Part shown: piece by piece, positions 1 through 7,728 of the stretch
Numbering within the stretch: position 1 is the stretch's first letter
How the letters are laid out: every line of letters begins with the position of its first letter
From: Acidiphilium sp. PA
GTDB lineage: Bacteria; Pseudomonadota; Alphaproteobacteria; Acetobacterales; Acetobacteraceae
NCBI RefSeq assembly: GCF_026191915.1
Contig: NZ_JAIMBY010000024.1
Location: 1 to 39,659 of the forward strand
DNA length: 39,659 bases
Reading direction: 5' to 3'
The notes under the pieces: generated by a model
The model's database searches: none
What the model was told of the DNA's origin: nothing
The model's input: only the letters and a program-made list of their open reading frames with translations
Program-made: the position numbers and the translations under genes

Positions 1-832
1 TCTGAACCGCGCCGGTCGCCTCGAGATACCCGACATCGTGTTGAATATTCAGCGCACCCGCCGCCGGCGCGGTGCCGACCGTGGTGCTCCAATCCTGATA
101 TTGGTATTGCGTCAGGCTGGGTTGGGTGGCGATCGTCACACCGTTCTGCACGATGCTGGTGGAATAGGTGATGGTGCCGCCCGCGGCTTGCATGGCGGCG
201 TCGTTGTTGAACTGAAGGTTTGCCGAGATCGTGCCGTTGGCATAGGCGGTGACATCCGCCTCGATCCGCAGCGAGCCTGAGACCGGAATGCTGATGATGG
301 CTTCCTGCGCGAGGGGTCCGTTGAGCCACATTGTCGCGGACCCGGCTTTCAGCGCCGCCGCGACGTCCTGCGCCACGTTGATCGTCTGTGTGCCGGTGGC
401 ACCGCCATCATTGGCGGTGATGTCGAGCGTGGCCGTGAGGGAATAGTGCTGTAACGCGCTCACCAGGTTCGCGGCGGGGGCGGACAGGCCCGCATTCGGC
501 GTGCCGCCGACCGAGAGCATGACGCCGGTGGTGGAGTTGGCGGGCAATTCCGGAGCATCGACCGTCAGCACCGCCATGGCGACCGAGCCATCGGGGTTGA
601 AGGTTTTGGCGTCCATCTGCACGGCATACACCTGGCCGTTGATGGTCGCGGTGAGGTGATCGGTGCTTTTGACGGCGCCGGCTTTGAAGGTTTCGCCGAA
701 CGTGGTTGGTTGGGCGGCCAGTGCCGTGTTCGAGGTGTTCTGCAGGTTGAGCCCGACGATCTGATCCGCGCTGTCCGCCTGGGGCACAACGGGGGCGGCC
801 GTGAAACCGGTTGGTGTAAGCGTTGTTGACAT
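1..832 (-). CDS. RIFT-barrel-like large protein, N-terminal part (runs off window)
   Basis: The frame is open from an ATG at 832 to the left edge of the window, giving 277 codons without a stop, so only the N-terminal part is seen. There is no signal peptide or membrane segment. Residues about 25-95 follow the pattern N-T-S-N ... TFGETFKAG ... G-x-V-x-x-Q-M-D-A-K-x-x-x-PDGSV-x-x-A-V-L, which I recognise from the N-terminal RIFT-barrel domains of PcRGLX/YetA-like proteins. Later there is MWLNGPLAQE and a beta-rich stretch ending in YQYQDWST. The gene lies downstream of two glycosyltransferases and a sulfotransferase on the same strand, so a carbohydrate-related or surface role is plausible but inferred. 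The family call is from memory of the motif and is moderate at best; a phage-tail-like or adhesin-like protein is the alternative. That the frame is coding is much surer than its function. Confidence 0.6.
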   Translation of the reverse strand, partial: MSTTLTPTGFTAAPVVPQADSADQIVGLNLQNTSNTALAAQPTTFGETFKAGAVKSTDHLTATINGQVYAVQMDAKTFNPDGSVAMAVLTVDAPELPANSTTGVMLSVGGTPNAGLSAPAANLVSALQHYSLTATLDITANDGGATGTQTINVAQDVAAALKAGSATMWLNGPLAQEAIISIPVSGSLRIEADVTAYANGTISANLQFNNDAAMQAAGGTITYSTSIVQNGVTIATQPSLTQYQYQDWSTTVGTAPAAGALNIQHDVGYLEATGAVQ

Positions 833-878
833 GAAAGCTCCCAAAGGTTGAAGGGCGCAAAATCAGCTTAACACGAGG

Positions 879-899
879 AAAGCAACCCCCAGTTGCTTT
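879..899. repeat. Perfect 8-bp inverted repeat in leader of the 832 gene
   Basis: AAAGCAAC (879-886) and GTTGCTTT (892-899) are exact reverse complements around a 5-base CCCCA loop. The hairpin lies 47 bases before the ATG at 832, so it would be in the 5' untranslated leader or overlap the promoter of that gene. It has only a short T run, so it is a poor intrinsic terminator; an operator or an mRNA structure is as likely. Confidence 0.5.
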
Positions 900-939
900 A
901 CGCGGCTTTGTAAAACGCGCGCGAAATCACTGTACGCGA

Positions 940-988
940 CATTGTCTAAAAAACGCAACCTGTGATATTCGCGATTTATGAGACAATG
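940..988. repeat. 8-bp inverted repeat with 33-bp spacer
   Basis: CATTGTCT (940-947) and AGACAATG (981-988) are exact reverse complements separated by 33 bases of AT-rich sequence. They sit in the 318-bp gap between two minus-strand genes, upstream of the gene starting at 832. A looped operator pair or chance are both possible. Confidence 0.35.
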
Positions 989-1063
989 GGCGAAAAAGGT
1001 ACAATCCTCGTAGAAACAAGGAGACCGTTTTGTCTCTGGACGGAGTATCGCGGAGGGAGTGTT

Positions 1064-1083
1064 AAAAAACGGTTTCCCGATTC
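1064..1083 (-). terminator. Possible weak intrinsic terminator after GT2 gene
   Basis: Read on the minus strand, CGG-GAAA-CCG is followed directly by six T residues, about 70 bases after the stop of the glycosyltransferase ending at 1151. The stem is only 3 bp with two more A-T pairs beyond a mismatch, so the call rests mostly on the T run. The rest of the gap 833-1150 holds the two inverted repeats listed separately and no convincing gene. Confidence 0.3.
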
Positions 1084-1150
1084 CAGAATTCCGGCATCGG
1101 CCGACACTGAATTATCATCGGATCATTCAGCCTGGACTGGCCGACGCCGA

Positions 1151-2053
1151 CTATTCAGGCACCTTGACCCGGCGACCGAAGCGGCGAAGGCAATAGTCGC
1201 GAAACCCCTGCCGCATCGCCCTTGCCTGAGGCTGACCGGACACAATCCAGCGCAGCACCGAGCCGTTTGCCCGTTCATCTGCGCGCCATAGAATGAGGCG
1301 GAGCGCGGCACGATAGGCGCGCCAGCGGGGGCGTGATTTCTCAGCCAATAACAGGCGGTTGCGGGTAATGTAGTAGGTTTTATCCGGCGTATCGCGGCCG
1401 CCAAAGCTGCGCGATTCGGCGTGGACGATCCGCACCGACGGCAGGCAGAGCGAGGGGATTCCTGCGTTTCGGGCGCGATGATAGAAATCCGCTTCCTCCA
1501 ATTGCAGGAAAAACCGTTCATCGAACGTGCCGATACGATCGAACACCGCCAACGGGATCAAAAGACACGCACCATACGCGTAATCGAGCCTGAACACTTT
1601 TGTGTTATCGGGCAGTTGGCAGGCGAACTCCGGGGCGTTGGGCAGGGCCGATGGGTCGAGCTGGACGCCTTCGGCCGGGTTGGCATAGTCGATTGCCGGG
1701 TGCATCAGGCAAGGTCCGCAGCGTTTTGCCGCAGCGGCGAGGCGATCGAACGCGCCGGGCGGCACAATTGTATCGTTGTTGAGCAGGCAGACGATGCCGG
1801 CTTGTTCCCTTCGGGCCCAGGCGATGCCGGCATTGTTGCCGCCGGCCCACCCGCGATTTTCCGCAAGGCGGAGCACATTGAGTTGGGTGCCGTATTGCGC
1901 TTGCAGCGCTGAAAGATCATCGCCGCTGGCGTTATCGACCAGCAGGATCGCGAGATCGGCGTGATGCTGCGGTACGACGGATGCGAGGCAGGCCGCTGTG
2001 TCCGCAAGCCCGCGGTAATGCAGGATGATGACGATCAGGCGATCCTGGCTCAT
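1151..2053 (-). CDS. GT2 family glycosyltransferase (rhamnosyltransferase-like)
   Basis: This 300-residue protein is a GT-A fold, family 2 inverting glycosyltransferase, likely cytoplasmic and using a nucleotide sugar to extend a lipid-linked glycan. The N-terminus (IVIILHYRGLADTAACLAS) is the usual first beta strand; VDNASGDD near residue 39 is the nucleotide-binding acidic patch; ENRGWAGGNNAGI near residue 64 and LLNNDT near residue 91 (metal-binding NND in place of DxD) are typical of WbbL-type enzymes. EADFYHRARNAG near residue 187 matches the conserved ED region that holds the catalytic base. Length is normal for the family. It follows the sulfotransferase gene by 33 bp and precedes the RIFT-like gene, in one minus-strand run. 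No clear Shine-Dalgarno precedes the ATG at 2053. The sugar specificity cannot be read from sequence. Confidence 0.88.
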   Translation of the reverse strand: MSQDRLIVIILHYRGLADTAACLASVVPQHHADLAILLVDNASGDDLSALQAQYGTQLNVLRLAENRGWAGGNNAGIAWARREQAGIVCLLNNDTIVPPGAFDRLAAAAKRCGPCLMHPAIDYANPAEGVQLDPSALPNAPEFACQLPDNTKVFRLDYAYGACLLIPLAVFDRIGTFDERFFLQLEEADFYHRARNAGIPSLCLPSVRIVHAESRSFGGRDTPDKTYYITRNRLLLAEKSRPRWRAYRAALRLILWRADERANGSVLRWIVSGQPQARAMRQGFRDYCLRRFGRRVKVPE

Positions 2054-2086
2054 GGGCTGGTTGCAGCGCGGAACGTTGGTTTGCGG

Positions 2087-3133
2087 CTATGCCGCATCGT
2101 TTATCGGCGCCGGTTGCGAGGCTGCGATCAACCGATCGAACCGATCGACCGTGCGCCGATAGGATGTTTCCGCGAGCGTATCGAGATCGGCCTGTGGCAG
2201 GGCACGCGCGGCGATGTGACGCCAGAGATGACGGTCGAGCCGGGACCGCTGGTCGAGCAGATCATGGCATCGACCGGTGAGTTCATCGGCCATCGCTTGC
2301 CGGGCACCTGGTGTTGGGGGTGCTGCTTCGTTACGCGGCGCGCCGCGTCGGGCATATATCAGACGCTCCAGGCGGCTCCAGATCGTCTGCCCATAGGCGT
2401 GTCGTAAAAACTGGATCAGGCGATCATGCATGGCGGGGTTTTCGAGCACATCGACGAATGCGAACCGATCAATGGCGGCGCGGGCGGCGTCGATCAGCAT
2501 GGCATCGTCCTGCGGCGCGATGAAGCCCGCCGGTGGAATGCGATCATGTGGCCAGAGCAGCATACGCGTCATCAAATTATCGGTATGGCATGCGATGGCC
2601 GGCGCGCTGATGAACTTGGCGAGGCTGCGCCGCGCCAAGGCCAGCGTTTGGCCCCAATCGCCGTAGAGTGCCAAAACATCATCAGTGTAGTTGCCGAGAT
2701 AGAACCAATGAGAGAGCAGACGCGCGCGCGGCTCGCGCAGAATTGTGACCAGGTTGGCGCCGGGAAACCGCGTTTCGATCGTTTTACGCGCGAAATGGCC
2801 AGCGATCACGTCAGTTGCGGCTGGAATCTCCATCGGATCAACAATGATACCACCACGGAACGCCGATGGAACGGTTGAGAACGCGGTGAAGGAGCCCGTC
2901 TGGGAGCGATCGATTCCGCCGGTTACACACAGCGGTCGAAGCGTTGCCTCGATATCCGCGATCAGTCCGGTTCCACCTGCCTTTGGCATGTGCACGAAAC
3001 CGAGTTTCGGCGAGAGGGAGCGCCGTGTTGCGTGATAGCGGATGCGACGAAAATTCATTTCATTGAACTCGACCGAAGACCACTCTCTGTCAAGGATAGC
3101 AGGCATCAATTGTTGCGTGTCAAGATCGACCAT
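2087..3133 (-). CDS. Sulfotransferase family protein
   Basis: The 348-residue protein carries GFVHMPKAGGTGL at about residues 45-57, the 5'-phosphosulfate-binding loop (HxPKxGGT) of PAPS-dependent sulfotransferases of the family-2 and heparan-sulfate type, and VTILREPRARLLSHW at about residues 128-142, the 3'-phosphate-binding region with the typical R-[ED]-P-x-x-R-x-x-S. It would move sulfate from PAPS to a carbohydrate hydroxyl. Sitting between two GT2 glycosyltransferases, it probably sulfates the glycan they build; this is inference. The ATG at 3133 overlaps the upstream gene by 28 bp. A second ATG at 3106 forms a TGATG overlap with that gene's stop and would suit coupled translation; neither has a strong ribosome site. 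No transmembrane segment is seen. Confidence 0.82.
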   Translation of the reverse strand: MVDLDTQQLMPAILDREWSSVEFNEMNFRRIRYHATRRSLSPKLGFVHMPKAGGTGLIADIEATLRPLCVTGGIDRSQTGSFTAFSTVPSAFRGGIIVDPMEIPAATDVIAGHFARKTIETRFPGANLVTILREPRARLLSHWFYLGNYTDDVLALYGDWGQTLALARRSLAKFISAPAIACHTDNLMTRMLLWPHDRIPPAGFIAPQDDAMLIDAARAAIDRFAFVDVLENPAMHDRLIQFLRHAYGQTIWSRLERLIYARRGAPRNEAAPPTPGARQAMADELTGRCHDLLDQRSRLDRHLWRHIAARALPQADLDTLAETSYRRTVDRFDRLIAASQPAPINDAA

Positions 3134-4080
3134 GCCAGGCGGCGGATTGGTGCAGGTAGATCTGAGATCATGGCTTTGACCCGATGCCGAGGCGTCAGCG
3201 CCGTCGAGGGCAGTTTCTGCGAAATGGCGCCTACGGCGTTGAAATCGCCCCGCGCAAAAGCGGTATCGAAGGCCGCCAGACGGCGGTGGTTAATGGAGTG
3301 CCGAATTTCCGCGGCGGATGAGGCGAGCGAGGGGCGCGAGGCGAGAACATACTCCAGCACATCGGCGTCACCGAGGTTCATACGTTGCACATCGCCGGAA
3401 AAATTACCCGCGTGTTTGCGGATGCCGACGGTTGGCTGGCGCAGGACGCCGATGGGCGGGTGTTCGGCGATTCGCAGGGTGGTTGCGAAATCGCAACCGA
3501 CCATGCGGCTAACCCCTTCGTCCCACCCACCCAGGGCGAGGAACCGCTCACGATCGACCACCATGCAGGAGGGGAAGAAGGGCTGGAATTGCAGGAGGTC
3601 CTTGACGATCGGGCGGTCGAACAGGACATGGGTGGAATCGACCGGCGTCACGTCGTTCCAGTACCCGGCCGGGGCGCTGGCGAATTTCGATGTGGCAGCC
3701 CATTGGCCGTCGCGCACTTCCTGAAAATCGGCGTAGGCGGCGATCGGCCCCTGCCCGCTTGACCAGAACTGCGCCATCTCCGCCAGATGGTCCGATTTCC
3801 AGAGATCATCGCTGTCGCAGAATGCGACGAGATCGCCTTTGGCAGCGCGAAGACCGGTGTTGCGGGCGACCAACTCGCCCGCATTCGGAATGTGGATGGC
3901 GCGGATGCGGTCGGCGTAGCCTGCGAGGACAGCTTTAGTCGCATCGGTCGAGCCATCATCCACGACAATGATTTCTGCCGCTTGTATCGTTTGCGCGAAA
4001 ATGCGATCCAGCGTTTCAGGAATCAATTCTGCCCGATTGTAGGCGGGGAGGACGACACTAACGCCATTAAATAAATTCAT
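3106..4080 (-). CDS. GT2 family glycosyltransferase
   Basis: From the ATG at 4080 the protein has 324 residues (a TTG five codons upstream, at 4095, is less likely). VSVVLPAYNRAELIPETLDRIFAQ opens the GT-A fold, VDDGSTDAT lies near residue 37, NAGELVARNTGLRAAKGD near residue 65 and FCDSDDLW near residue 87, the last being the DxD metal/nucleotide site. This is a canonical family 2 transferase, cytoplasmic or membrane-associated. It heads the minus-strand glycan run (GT2, sulfotransferase, GT2, RIFT-like protein) and is divergent from the damaged GT4 gene across only 86 bp. Composition is high-GC, unlike the neighbour on its right, so the island boundary lies at about 4081. Acceptor and donor sugars are unknown. 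Confidence 0.88.
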   Translation of the reverse strand: MNLFNGVSVVLPAYNRAELIPETLDRIFAQTIQAAEIIVVDDGSTDATKAVLAGYADRIRAIHIPNAGELVARNTGLRAAKGDLVAFCDSDDLWKSDHLAEMAQFWSSGQGPIAAYADFQEVRDGQWAATSKFASAPAGYWNDVTPVDSTHVLFDRPIVKDLLQFQPFFPSCMVVDRERFLALGGWDEGVSRMVGCDFATTLRIAEHPPIGVLRQPTVGIRKHAGNFSGDVQRMNLGDADVLEYVLASRPSLASSAAEIRHSINHRRLAAFDTAFARGDFNAVGAISQKLPSTALTPRHRVKAMISDLPAPIRRLAWSILTRNN

Positions 4081-4166
4081 GCTTGCCGATCTCAATTTCT
4101 CAATTAGGCTACTTCGCCAGCCAAAATCACTTCCGCAGCAACCAGTTTAACGGAAAGCTCACATCT

Positions 4167-5244
4167 GTGCGAGTTATCATAACTCTACCGGCTTATTATA
4201 ACTTTCCCATTGGGGGGGAGGTACCATGTTCAATATGCTTACGCCAACATGCTCGCCGCCATCGGACATGATGTAACAATCGTATTTCCTAGGTACCCAA
4301 TAGGTACCAATAACGTCAAGGCATACGTAAGAACATTCATCTGGTCGACTTTGATACGAATTAAAAATCGTCCCCTTATCAAAAGCTATTCGTTACGAAA
4401 CGACGTTAAAATTCGATTAGTTCGAAATTTAGGAGAAAGTGCATTGCCAAGTGGCGATGTTGTAATTGCATCAGCTTGGCAAACAGCCGAACCTATTAGT
4501 GTGTATAAGAGGCAAAAATTTAAAAAGAAACTGTATATTGCTTACGATTATGAACATTTTATGACCGCGAGCAAAGAAACAAAAGAGAGGATTGCCAGAA
4601 CTTATCGTTCGAATCTCACAATAATTGCCTCATCAACAATTGTTAAAGAGACGATCGAAAGCCAAGGAGGAACAGTTGCTGCCCTAATTCCTTGCGGAAT
4701 TGATTTCGATTCATTTAGGATCGACATCCATCCCGCGTCAAGAGATCCGATCACAATTGGTTTTCCTGTTCGCCGCGAATCATTCAAAGGCGTCGCAGAT
4801 GCGATAACCGCAGCAAATCTATTAAGGTCTCGTTATGGCGAGCGACTGAAGATCTCAGCGTTTGGAAGCCACAAAGTCGACCTCCCCTCTTGGATTACTT
4901 GGCTGAAGTATCCAACCCAATGCCAGTTACGAGAGTTCTATAACAACAACGCAATTTTTTTTGTCCCCTCACACTTTGAAGGTTGGGGACTTCCTGGCTG
5001 TGAGGCGATGGCGTGCGGGGCAGCACTCGTCACAACAGATAACGGCGGATGTCGGGATTACGCAATCAACCTCGAAACAGCATTGGTTACGCCGCCGATG
5101 CGACCCGATCTGTTGGCAAAGGCTGTCGCTGAACTCATCGAGAATGACGATTTACGGCTTAGCATCGCTTTGACTGGAAGTCACTCGATCAGGAAGTTCA
5201 ACTGGTCTCAATCGACACAAAGACTGAATGAATTTATTACTTAA
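4167..5244 (+). pseudogene. GT4 family glycosyltransferase split by +1 frameshift in a G7 run
   Basis: The natural start is GTG at 4167, with GGAAAG 9 bases upstream. It reads RVIITLPAYYNFPIGG, the usual N-terminus of a GT4 retaining glycosyltransferase, then meets seven G residues (4212-4218) and runs out of frame to a stop at 4271. Removing one G joins it to the frame that continues RYHVQYAYANMLAAIGHDVT and stays open to 5244. The span is 1078 nt, one base over a multiple of three. The downstream part has a complete second Rossmann domain with GIDFD near the interdomain junction, FFVPSHFEGWGLPGCEAMACG (the E-x7-E motif for the nucleotide sugar) and a normal C-terminus. The gene is AT-rich and convergent with the GT2 gene at 5237. 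A sequencing error, a phase-variable tract or a true null allele can each explain it. Rescue by a TTG at 4210 would lose the first strand and is unlikely to be active. Confidence 0.82.
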
Positions 5245-6244
5245 TCGAGTTCTGTGATTGAATTTTCTGAAAAATATTCATAAAAATTCGGAGGAACCCC
5301 ATAGGTCGCCGCGCTGATACGAGGTACGGTCCGCCACGACCTATAATTCCGTCCCAAATTCCCGCTAAAATCGCATCCACGCCCTCATGATAGTCCGGCA
5401 TACGATTTATTTGCCCAATTTGTCGCTCAAACGTCCAGTATATTGAACGATAGTACGCTACTCGCGGGCAATATCGGCGCCACATCAAAATTTCATTTCG
5501 CGTCATGAAATAGTAATAATGTGGCTTAACTGAACGAGGGTCGCCCTTTGTATCTTTACATGGATGAAATAGTGAAGTTGCAAAGCTCATCGAATTTTCG
5601 AAACCAGCGTTGATACTCCGGATTGAAAAATCTATATCTTCCCAATATGCGAAAATATCAACATCTAATTTTCCAATTTTTTCGAAAACGGCTCTCTTTA
5701 TTAACATTGCGGTACCAACGATTGCAATATTTTTTTCGCAGCTTCCGATGAGTTGAGTCGCCTCGTCTATATTGTAAATAGGTCGATAAACGGGAGTACG
5801 TAGGTTAAATACGCCAATAGCAAACTGCGTTGCCTCGGAATCTAAATCTTTTACTAGCGGGCCAACAATTCCGATCGTTGGGCTTTTTTCGCTCTCATCG
5901 ACCAATATACTAAGCATATCTTGGCTTGCTATCGCATCGTTATTAAATAACCACACGTAGTCAGCTCCATTATTGAGAGCATAATCAATTACAATATTAT
6001 TTCCTCCGGTATAGCCAAGATTTATTTCTGATCGAATCAGATGAAAATCTCGCTTTAATTCTTTTAAAATTTTGTAGGAATCATCATCAGAGCCGTTATC
6101 TACAACAACCACGCTATAATTTGGGTAATTTTGACGTAATATATGATCAAGGCACCTAATCGTATTTGTTACATCGTTCCAATTTAGTATTGATATGAAG
6201 ACCTTTGGCTTATAATAATTTGTTTTGGTAAGATTCGATTTCAT
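5237..6244 (-). CDS. GT2 family glycosyltransferase (AT-rich island)
   Basis: From the ATG at 6244, preceded by GGAA at 6-base spacing, the protein has 335 residues; a TTG at 6256 is the only longer start. KVFISILNWNDVTNTIRCLDH starts the GT-A fold, VVDNGSDDDS lies near residue 48, SEINLGYTGGNN near residue 74 and WLFNNDAIAS near residue 99 (NND metal site). FAYWEDIDFSIRSINAG near residue 202 carries the ED catalytic region. This matches WbbL-like rhamnosyltransferase relatives. It follows the exosortase gene by 26 bp on the same strand and could be read through from that operon, yet its AT-rich composition differs from xrtA. Its end overlaps the convergent GT4 gene by 8 bp, so no terminator separates them. 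Confidence 0.87.
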   Translation of the reverse strand: MKSNLTKTNYYKPKVFISILNWNDVTNTIRCLDHILRQNYPNYSVVVVDNGSDDDSYKILKELKRDFHLIRSEINLGYTGGNNIVIDYALNNGADYVWLFNNDAIASQDMLSILVDESEKSPTIGIVGPLVKDLDSEATQFAIGVFNLRTPVYRPIYNIDEATQLIGSCEKNIAIVGTAMLIKRAVFEKIGKLDVDIFAYWEDIDFSIRSINAGFENSMSFATSLFHPCKDTKGDPRSVKPHYYYFMTRNEILMWRRYCPRVAYYRSIYWTFERQIGQINRMPDYHEGVDAILAGIWDGIIGRGGPYLVSARRPMGFLRIFMNIFQKIQSQNSIK

Positions 6245-6270
6245 AATGATTTCCAAAAATAATTCTTTAT

Positions 6271-7728
6271 CTACTGTTTAATGTTGCCGATGGCTGCCTG
6301 CAAACGCGCCTGCGCGGTTGCAGCGCCACCCACCTCCAACACCACCGCCATCGGTTGCGTCGGGTGGCCGAACAAATCCGTCCAGGCGAGTTTCAACCGT
6401 GTGCGCAGATTGCCGTTGGTGCCGTGGCCGTCGATGAAGAGGGCGCTGGCGGTTGTGTGGTGGCCGCTTTTGGTGGTGACCAGGGTCCAGTCCGGCGGGT
6501 CGGCGCCGGGGATGTGGATGGTGCTGATGAAGGCTTCGCGGGTGTCTTGCAGGCTCAGGGCGCGCCGTGCGTCGAACACGGGTTTCGGGTCGGTGCGGGG
6601 CGGGAAGACGGCGATGGTGGCGGTGATGCCCTGGGCGCAGGCGTAGCGGATCGCGCGGCCGCCGGCTGGCAGGGGTTGGGTGCCGGGCAGGCGGCTGCAG
6701 CCGGCGGGGGCGGGCGGCAGGGTAACCGGCGTGGCGGCGGCTTCGGCGCTGACGAAGGTTGCGATTCCGACCACCATGATGGCCGCGGCCGGGATGGCCA
6801 GGGCGGGGCGGAGCGTGGTTGCGAGGGCGGGGGGTGGTGCGCCTTCGACCGAGACGGTGTTCGCGCCGGGGCGCACGCTGTCCTGACGGAAGGGCAGACC
6901 GAGCAGGATCAGGATGAACAGCACGATCGAGAAGAAAATATAGCCGTACAGCACGTGGTCGGTCGCCCCCGCCTTGGCGCTGCCGAGCAGATGGCCGAGC
7001 AGCACGATGCCGAGGGCGCGGAAGCCGTTCGCCACCACCGGCACCGCGACGCTGATGATGATGAAGCTGAGGCGACGGCCGGTCGAGCGGAAGATCAGCA
7101 GGGCGTAGAGCACGCTGAAGGCGATGGCGGCGATCAGGAAGCGCAGCCCGGCGCAGGCCTGGGCGATGTGGAAGGCGCCCTGGGCGATCTCGACCGTGTA
7201 GCCGTGGCGGTAATAGGCGATGCCGAGCAGGTTCAGCCCGACATCGACGAAATCGGTGGTGAATTGCTGGAGGGCGGGGACCAGGAAGCCGCCGAACGGG
7301 ATGAGGAACACCAGATAGAGCAAGGGGGCGATCATGGCGCGATACACCGGCCAGCCGAGCACGCCGAGGATGAGCGCCTGCACCATGCCCATCGCCGCGA
7401 GCTGGCGGCCTTCCATCACGCCCAGGCGATCGGCCGCGAGCCAGACGATCGCGCAGGGGATGGCGAGGCCGATGGCACGGGCATCCGGCGCGGGGGTGAG
7501 GCCGCGCAGACGGCCCCGGCGGTCCCACGCGAGCCAGATGGCGATCGGCAGGATCAGGAAGCAATGGTTATAGGCGGTGGATGCCGCCCAGACCTGGACC
7601 GCGGCGGCGATTTCAGCGTGAAAGACCAGGGCCATCAGCAGGAGGGCGGCGGCGAGCACGGCCAGCGCGCCGCGATAGCGCCCCGGGACGTGCAGTTGGC
7701 CGCGGCTTGTGGTGGTGGTGGCGCTCAT
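6271..7728 (-). CDS. xrtA: Exosortase A fused to EpsI domain
   Basis: This 485-residue polytopic membrane protein is an exosortase A (EpsH), the transpeptidase-like enzyme that recognises and processes PEP-CTERM proteins at the inner membrane. About eight hydrophobic helices occupy residues 20-280. The catalytic triad of the family is visible: C192 in QACAGLR, R237 in NGFRALG and H258 in ATDHVLYGY. After a further membrane helix near 305-325 comes a soluble C-terminal domain (about 330-485) of the EpsI type, so this is the common XrtA-EpsI fusion. The start ATG at 7728 overlaps the stop of the upstream glycosyltransferase as ATGA. It is the last gene of the eps-like operon before the island. 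No PEP-CTERM substrate is encoded in the window. Identification is secure from the three catalytic motifs and the locus. Confidence 0.93.
   Translation of the reverse strand: MSATTTTSRGQLHVPGRYRGALAVLAAALLLMALVFHAEIAAAVQVWAASTAYNHCFLILPIAIWLAWDRRGRLRGLTPAPDARAIGLAIPCAIVWLAADRLGVMEGRQLAAMGMVQALILGVLGWPVYRAMIAPLLYLVFLIPFGGFLVPALQQFTTDFVDVGLNLLGIAYYRHGYTVEIAQGAFHIAQACAGLRFLIAAIAFSVLYALLIFRSTGRRLSFIIISVAVPVVANGFRALGIVLLGHLLGSAKAGATDHVLYGYIFFSIVLFILILLGLPFRQDSVRPGANTVSVEGAPPPALATTLRPALAIPAAAIMVVGIATFVSAEAAATPVTLPPAPAGCSRLPGTQPLPAGGRAIRYACAQGITATIAVFPPRTDPKPVFDARRALSLQDTREAFISTIHIPGADPPDWTLVTTKSGHHTTASALFIDGHGTNGNLRTRLKLAWTDLFGHPTQPMAVVLEVGGAATAQARLQAAIGNIKQ

Larger units (their letters stand above)
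4081..6270. other. AT-rich genomic island with two glycosyltransferases
   Basis: Base composition drops sharply between about 4081 and 6270, with many AAA/TTT runs and AT-ending codons, while DNA on both sides is GC-rich. The island holds one damaged GT4 gene and one intact GT2 gene that converge and overlap by 8 bp at their ends. No transposase, integrase, tRNA or flanking direct repeat was seen. Variable glycosyltransferase genes with foreign composition inside surface-polysaccharide loci usually indicate horizontal transfer. Confidence 0.75.

Noticed and set aside
962-1291. 109-codon plus-strand ORF between the RIFT-like gene and GT2 gene
   Set aside because: Its second half is antisense to the GT2 gene, it has no ribosome site and no recognisable motif.
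4083-4166. Longer N-terminal extension (ATG at 4083) of the damaged GT4 gene
   Set aside because: The added residues do not resemble the family, whereas GTG 4167 with GGAAAG upstream begins exactly at the first beta strand.
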